Positions 57,810-64,000 of a stretch of 64,000 bases of DNA are shown here, piece by piece. The stretch spans positions 1,133,359 through 1,197,358 of the forward strand of contig ML976663.1 in the NCBI GenBank assembly GCA_010015655.1, given 5' to 3'. The stretch's first letter is position 1. Each line of letters starts with the position of its first letter. The notes under the pieces are model-generated. The model saw only the letters and a list, made by a program, of their open reading frames with translations. It was not told where the DNA came from and made no database searches. The DNA comes from Bimuria novae-zelandiae CBS 107.79. Lineage: Eukaryota; Ascomycota; Dothideomycetes; Pleosporales; Didymosphaeriaceae. The position numbers and the translations under genes are program-made.

Positions 57810-58701
57810 ACGCATTCTTCGCCCACTCTCTATCCTCACTCTGGCACCGAGCACAAACCCACCCTTCGGTTCCTGGCTCTTGACGACCGATTTCAATCCG
57901 TCTCCGGCTCGAAGGCGCTCCGACATCGTACGCAGCCTCCGATCTTCACCAGCCCTCATATCATTTGACTTTTCGACTTCACTTCGTACGATGCCACGAG
58001 TACAGGAGCTCCGCCTTTTCTCATATGTCTTGACCTCAGCCCCACTTGCATGGATACGGCGTTGGCGTTGGACTTTGGCAATACTCCTTTCTGATATTAA
58101 TCGTTTGAGCGCATAGTTGCGGTGCGGCAGTTGTGTGGCTTTGGGCCAAAAAGATTGTATTATAAAGCTGGCGATCGCGTTCGGATTTGCGTGTAGCCTG
58201 GAAGTTATTGGCACTCGTATTGTGCTCGTACGGCGCATTAATGTTGCCTGATTAGGAACGCTCAATAGTTATATTATGTATTCCTACTTGACAAACAACA
58301 TGGGTGGAGAATCAACGTTCCTGCTTTGTTTGTATACCAACTTCATATGCGTACAGACCTGCCCAGGTGTCACATGCAGAATCAAGAATAACAAGTAAGG
58401 GCAACAGGTGACGTGTGTGATGTCTGGCGGATCCAGCCGTAAAAACGAGCGTGAGGACAGCCTGAGCGTTGTACTAAACCGCGTATGACAACCAGAGTGA
58501 TGCGGTGAGGAAGGAAGAAGACCCTGGAAAGATGCTTGCAGAAATTTACGGAAGGCGCCACGAACCAACCCCGCAGCTCCCCACAAAGCAAGTTCACTTT
58601 TGGCGCTCAAGCTCAACACTACGGACTCATGTACCGATTTCCCTCTCGCTATAAGTTGTACTTTTTTCCCAACATACACGAATTCAATAGAACAGCCCGG
58701 C
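57810..58701. other. Intergenic region upstream of PRMT3, no gene seen
   Basis: About 890 bp. Minus-strand open frames at 57768-58265 and 58284-58877 have no motif and partly overlap neighbouring exons, so they are not reported. The right end holds the PRMT3 promoter. Confidence 0.45.
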
Positions 58702-60274
58702 ATGTCGGACACAGAATCAGACACCGCAAGCTCTCTCGGCGACATCATTGAGGACGCAAGCGAAGCAGACACCACAACCTTCAAATGCCTGTTCTGCGAC
58801 GAGCAATGGAGTCGCGTACCGGACATGCTCACGCACTGCAAGAAAGAGCATACTTTTGACGTCGAGGATAACATCAAGAAGCTCGGACAAGGTCAGCCGT
58901 TCTGCACACCTTACCCAATTCGTGTGCTAATCACGTGCAGATGTGGACGAATTGACCATCATCAAGCTCGTCAACTACTTGCGATTAGAGTCGCAAAAGA
59001 GCATAGAGCCCAAAGACATTAAGGTCGACACCGAGACGCTTGCCGACGACAAGTACCTGCAGCCCACGTTACCTGATGATGCCCTGCTTTTCGAGCTGGG
59101 CGACCTGATGCCTAACCCGGATTCGAGGGTCGTGGATTACGATGAATACGAAGCCGCGCTGCAGAGGAATATCGGAGAGGGCGTGGAAAAGCTCACTCTT
59201 GACAACGATCGCGATGTTGACTACTTTGAGTCGTACAAGGGCAACGCGATCCACCGCGAAATGATAGAGGACCGCGTGCGAACAGAAGGGTATCGGGATT
59301 TCATCGAGAAGAACGCCGAGTTGTTCAAGGGAAAGACTGTTTTAGATGTAGGCTGCGGCACTGGCATCCTGTCATTGTTTTGCGCAAGAGCAGGGGCAAA
59401 GCGAGTGCTTGCCGTAGACAACTCAGACATCGCCAAACGGGCGCGAGAGAACATCGCGCGAAATGGGTACGAAGACAAGATTCAGGTGATACAGGGCAGG
59501 GTGGAGGACTTCCACACGCAGAGGATGATCGGCAAAGAGAAGGTCGACATCATCATCTCCGAGTGGATGGGCTACGGATTGCTGTTCGAAGGCATGCTAG
59601 ACTCCGTGCTTCGGGCGCGGGATCTCTATCTGAAGGAAGACGGCTTGATGGTGCCCTCACACTGCACGATGCGGATAGCCCCTATATCAGACAAAGCCTG
59701 GATAGAGGACGCGAGCGGAGAGAAATTCTGGAAGGATGTGTACGGCTTCGACTTCTCGTCGATGATACCCGGGGGCGTCCTCAACGACCGCGAGATCGGC
59801 GTGTTCGATGTTCCTAGCAAGACTATATCCGGCGAGCCATGCACCTTTTACCAGCTTGACTTGAAGAACATCCAGATACGAGATCTGGACTTTACAGCTC
59901 CTTTCTCGACGAAGCTGGGCTCCGATACAGCTTCGATAGAAGCTTTTGCGATCTGGTTCGATACGTTCTTCTTACCGAACCCTAAGACTCCAGGTGCGGC
60001 TGCGGTAGATATAGCGAAATGGGGCGCTAATGGTGAGCCTGGACTGGGCTTCTCCACTGGGCCTTACTCTACGCCTACGCATTGGCACCAAGCAGTGCTC
60101 CTGTTGAGCGAGGAAGACCGGAAGAAGGAGGTCAAGAGAGATGGCACGTTGAAGGGCAGGGTGGCTTATAAGAAGCCGAAGAGGGATGACCGAGGAATCG
60201 ACGTGACGGTGGAATGGGAAGCGGAGGGTGCACAGGGTCCAGTAAAAGGAAGTTTGAAACGCACTATGGCTTGA
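58702..60274 (+). CDS. Protein arginine N-methyltransferase 3-like (zinc-finger PRMT)
   Basis: It transfers methyl groups from S-adenosylmethionine to arginines; PRMT3 homologues act in the cytosol on ribosomal protein Rps2. Two exons (58702-58891 and 58941-60274) with a 49-bp intron and matching phase give 507 residues. An N-terminal C2H2 finger has C29, C32, H45 and H50 (KCLFCDEQWSRVPDMLTHC). The SAM-binding motif VLDVGCGTG is at 197-205. The double-E loop SEWMGYGLLFE supplies the catalytic glutamates E271 and E280, and the THW loop is present (PTHWHQ) before the C-terminal beta barrel. All key residues are intact. The start MSDTESDTAS is acidic, as in other PRMT3 proteins. Confidence 0.92.
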
Positions 60275-60610
60275 CGAGATACCACGTTAGCTAAGCTAGA
60301 GGGACATTTAATGAACTCTGAAGAGAAAGATACCGCAGTGAGACATACCCATCCCTCAATGCTGCCTACATTGTGCGTGTCGTTGTACGATGGTAGATGC
60401 GATCCACTTCGCGAGTCTATTGACGGGTGTGACGACACCGTGGGCCGTGCGCGTGAGCTCCTGCATCGTACCCTGGTTCACAACGTCCGATGTTCCGATG
60501 TGCGACGACGACGACTCTGAACATGCTCATTTACGCTGCCGGTTTTCTTCTTCTATCGGCGCCTTCCCGACGATGTTGAACCGGTAGGCACGCTCCAACC
60601 GCGACTTCCC
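60275..60610. promoter_or_regulatory. Intergenic region with RAV1 promoter
   Basis: About 335 bp between two genes on the same strand. It should hold the PRMT3 3' untranslated region and the promoter of the RAV1-like gene. No distinct motif is asserted. Confidence 0.4.
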
Positions 60611-63600
60611 ATGCGCGACATTCTCCCAGGACGGCCGCAGGCAAAGCTGCAAGCTGTCACACATGGACTATGGGAGGATCAACAGATAATTGTACGCCAA
60701 GAATCGCACATTTGATAGCTTTCATAAACATGACTGACTGTGGTGGCTGTAGGCCTACATTTCAGGCAATGCGCTCATAATCCTTGGTGCGCCGAACCAC
60801 GTTGTCCAGACCATCTACATCGACGAAGAATCCGAGCTTGAAGCCGTCTGCCTCGATGAGAATACGGGCAAGATTGCCGCTTGTTCCGCGCGATATATAT
60901 ACATACATCAGCCCTACGGAGTAGGCTATGGCGTCTTCAAGGTGGGCTGAAGCTACCGCAAGCTTATGGGCCACGCTGACGGGCGCAGTGGTCTCGCCAG
61001 GGCAGCATGTCGCTGCACAACGCAGACGACTCGATTACGACGCTCTCATGGGGCATGCCTGACGAACTGCTCGCTGGCAGCGCATCCCTCACGCTTTTCA
61101 ACACGCACAGCGCAACCGAGCAGATATGGACAAAGCGACTCGCGAACCCCGTCAAATTTGCCCACTTCTCCCCGGACGCAGAGATGATTGCTTCGACTGG
61201 GAAATACGATAGGCTCTTGAAAGTATGGCGGCGCATCTCGTTTGGCTCGGCAGAACAGCGCTTCGATTACTGTTACCTCCCGCATCCCACTCTCATCACC
61301 GGCGTGCACTGGCGACAACCGTTTCATAAGGACCAGACAGCCGACAATGTGTTGTATACAATATGCGCCGACCACAAAGTTCGGATATGGACCAGCGACC
61401 ACCACGGCATCGATGGTCTCGCCCTGTGGTCCGAGGTGGACTTGATGGCATCAATACAACCACGGTCTTTGGACCAGCAATCGGATAAGCGATATGCCTT
61501 CTTCATCGACGGGCGGTGCTTCACACATGCAACCGAAAGAGCTGTAGAGCAGGCTACGCCTGCGGAGAAGGATCAGGTGGCATTGCACCACCTAATCGAG
61601 GTCGCTAATCGCAACCCTGAAATATGCGTGGTGCTGGATGACCGCGGCAACATGTCGGCATGGGGCTACGAGAACATTGGCTCAAAGGTGAAGAAGGTGA
61701 CGGATGTATTCAACATTGCTCATGTGGAAGGGTTGCGCCTACACTTTGCCAGTGGCGCTAGTGGCCTGCAGGATAATGTTCAATTCTACCCATTCTGCCA
61801 CAGTCAACCCAACTCGGTCTTCACCATACTTGCGCATCATTTTGATGGACGACTAGAATGGCTGCAGACTCGGATGGACTACTTCTTCGACCCTTCGCCT
61901 TCACAATCGAACCGAATTGAGCGCAAGGCAGTATGGACGGGCCACTCGCATGCTATTAAGAAGGTCAATCGTACGGCGAGCGGTCGAGCCTTGGTCTCCC
62001 GGACTGTAACGGACGAATGTATTGTCTGGGTGCAGCGACCGACCAAGCACGGCGTGACTCTTCATCGTCACAGCACAGTGAACATAACGGAGCACATCCA
62101 TCGAACAGCCCTGTTGCAAGATGGCAACTTCGTTGTGTTTCTTCACCACGAACACATCGCCTTGTGGGATACGCGTGGTCCTATGGCTGTTGAAGTCAAC
62201 CGTCTCGAGTACAAGCTTCAAGGAAAGCCACTCTGCCTAATCGTCGTCCCGGAAACAAGGCTTGGTAGCCATTTAGTGCATATTGCTACGATAAGCTCAG
62301 AGATGAAGAGCATCTGCTGGGAAGTCAGGTTGCCCTTGCTAGAAAGAGATCCTGTCACAGGCCGCAAGCTTTCTTTCCTCGGATCGCAGACCAACGGACA
62401 CACCAACGGCTATTCTGAAATTGGCATAGAACAATACTCCATCTTTGATCTTGGATCCGGTGACAACCTTGCTTTTGTGCTACCCGTTGATCCTGCAGGT
62501 TCGGCCCCAGTCATCTCCGGCTTCCTCGACACTTTCGCTCGCGACATCGCCATCTCTTACACCAAATCCGGTGTCATAAGGTCATGGACAGCGAGGGTTA
62601 ACAACGACGAGCACAAGCTCGAGTGGCTAGAAACATCAACTGTCGACACTAGCGTAGCGAACCCGTCACTTGCAAGCGGCACGTCAATACGGAAAGCGGC
62701 CCTCGTAGATGCGGAGAAGACAACGCTCACGATCTGGAATACACGAAGCGCGCAGCTAGAATATGAAGAGAAATTTGAGGGTAACGGCGTCATTCAGGAT
62801 CTCGATTGGTCTTCTACTCCGGACAACCAGTCCATCCTCGCCGTTGGCTTCCCTCATCGCGTTGTCATCTATGCACAGCTGAGGTACGACTATCTCAACG
62901 CTGGACCATCATGGGTACAGATACGGGATGTGCGCATCCGAGATATTACACCGCATCCCATTGGAGACTCTGTGTGGCTCGGGAGCGGCAACCTAGTCAT
63001 CGGCGCCGGCAACCAGCTCTTCATCCAAGATGAGAACGTAGAAGTATCAGAAGGGTTGTTCCCTAGTCTTCGCATGATATCCCGCAAGAAAGCGTCCATT
63101 GACATCTTCACTGCTGTCAGCAGGCTTAACGGACCCCTGCCTGTATATCACCCGCAACTGTTATCACAATGTGTGCTAGCTGGGAAGCTGCTACTCGTAC
63201 AGCGTATTTTGATACGATTGTTCCAGAAGTTGAAGTTCTGGACCGAAGGAGAAGAATTTGAGAGCTCATTAGGCTTCTCCCCAGAGGAGTTCTCCGAAGA
63301 TGCAGAGGTATGCCACCGCAAGAGCAGCTTGGGCATCCATTAACGATACATAGACCCAGATGCCGGCATCACGGAAGGACCTGCATCTCTCCTACGATGA
63401 CTTTTCAGATGACGGTGAACCGCAGTCTGTGACTGAAGAAGTTGCCATTCAACTGAATGAACTCCTCCAAACGAAACAAATACCTCTTCTTTCTAGCCGC
63501 GAGCAGTTTCACTTGGCCGACATCATCGAGTGTGTAGGCACAGTCGAAAAGCATCGCCGCTCGATCGATGATAACGCCGGCCGATTCCTCCTCTTCTTCC

Positions 63601-64000
63601 GCGCCCGTGCTTTGAGCGATGCCCAAGCGCCTATCTCCTGGCGGGAGATCATCTGGGCATTCCATTCACAGAGCCAAGAGATCCTAGTAGATCTAGTGTC
63701 GAGGCATTTCAATGGAAAGATGCTTTGGCAGCACGCAAAAGAGAGTGGTGTTTTTATGTGGATGTCAGACCTCACGGCACTGGTAAGCAGCTTTTCCTTT
63801 GCGTTTATGGCTCGTCCAGCTAATTATTTGGAATAGCGCGCTCAGTTTGAGGTCATCGCCCGTAATGAATACACCAAGACCGAAGAGAAGAACCCCGTCG
63901 ATTGTGCCCTCTACTACCTCGCGCTCAAGAAGAAGCCTGTGTTGGTTGGCCTTTGGCGTATGGCGACCTGGAGTAGAGAACAGCCCGCAACCCACCGTCT
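60611..64000 (+). CDS. RAV1: RAVE complex subunit Rav1-like (rabconnectin family), 3' end outside window
   Basis: The protein is a WD40 scaffold that helps assemble the V-ATPase on vacuolar and endosomal membranes. Five exons are visible: 60611-60691, 60753-60941, 60989-63307, 63354-63782 and 63837 to the window end, all joined in phase 0. The first two carry MRDILPGRPQAKL and a beta-propeller start (YISGNALIILGAP), which a single-exon call from 61007 would miss. WD-like repeats follow (for example FSPDAEMIASTGKYDRLLKVW and TICADHKVRIWTSD). The Rav1p C-terminal domain begins in exon 4, with a typical ISWREIIWAFHSQSQ, and exon 5 has NPVDCALYYLALKKKPVLVGLWR. About 1060 residues are visible. Confidence 0.92.

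Noticed and set aside
61007..63343. Single-exon RAV1 gene starting at 61007
   Set aside because: Two upstream exons (60611-60691, 60753-60941) encode the conserved N-terminus and join in phase; 61007 is an internal methionine.

Overview
The window is nuclear DNA of a filamentous ascomycete (Pezizomycotina). The evidence is short GT-AG introns of about 46-180 bp, conserved fungal proteins (Xbp1-type APSES factor, Snu23, topoisomerase II, PRMT3, Rav1), a CmcJ/AsaB-type oxidoreductase and a PDR drug pump. It also has very AT-rich transposon remnants full of TAA/TAG codons where CAA/CAG would be expected, the mark of repeat-induced point mutation (RIP, CpA to TpA). The mix of gene families suggests Dothideomycetes; this is inference, not proof.

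Layout. 1-2450: part of a Tc1/mariner element (copy A, minus, with an assembly gap) and a piggyBac-like remnant inside an inverted repeat. 3.1-5.2 kb: a possible decayed gene and a diverged C/T-rich tandem repeat. 5.26-10.0 kb: a nucleotide-sugar/triose-phosphate-type transporter (minus) divergent from a histidine-phosphatase family protein (plus). 10.54-12.30 kb: a complete but inactivated pogo-type element. 12.6-18.9 kb: a large transcription factor with a six-cysteine cluster, a homeodomain and C2H2 fingers; a small cysteine-rich protein candidate; a CmcJ-family enzyme. 18.85-24.5 kb: no recognisable gene and no strong RIP. 24.5-29.9 kb: Xbp1-like factor, a glutathione S-transferase gene with an in-frame stop, SNU23 and a conserved hypothetical. 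30.9-37.3 kb: an AT-rich block with a 438-bp MITE, a truncated LTR/gag retroelement and two pogo-type copies. 38.9-45.5 kb: a small RNase III-domain gene and an SNQ2-like ABC transporter with four one-base frame breaks. 46.05-47.80 kb: a full-length Tc1/mariner copy B, inverted relative to copy A, with an intact TA duplication. 48.6-64 kb: a dense housekeeping block with TOP2, a Zn2Cys6 factor, a four-exon hypothetical, PRMT3 and RAV1 (cut by the window end).

The window shows two compartments: conserved genes with short introns, and repeat islands carrying patchy RIP. I found no gene cluster, CRISPR array, tRNA or rRNA. The points most worth a second look are the GST nonsense codon, the four homopolymer-type frame breaks confined to the ABC transporter, the three-module transcription factor, sharp RIP boundaries inside single elements, and the MITE with terminal repeats of about 100 bp. 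Gene structures were joined by eye from splice signals and reading-frame continuity, and phases were checked where stated.
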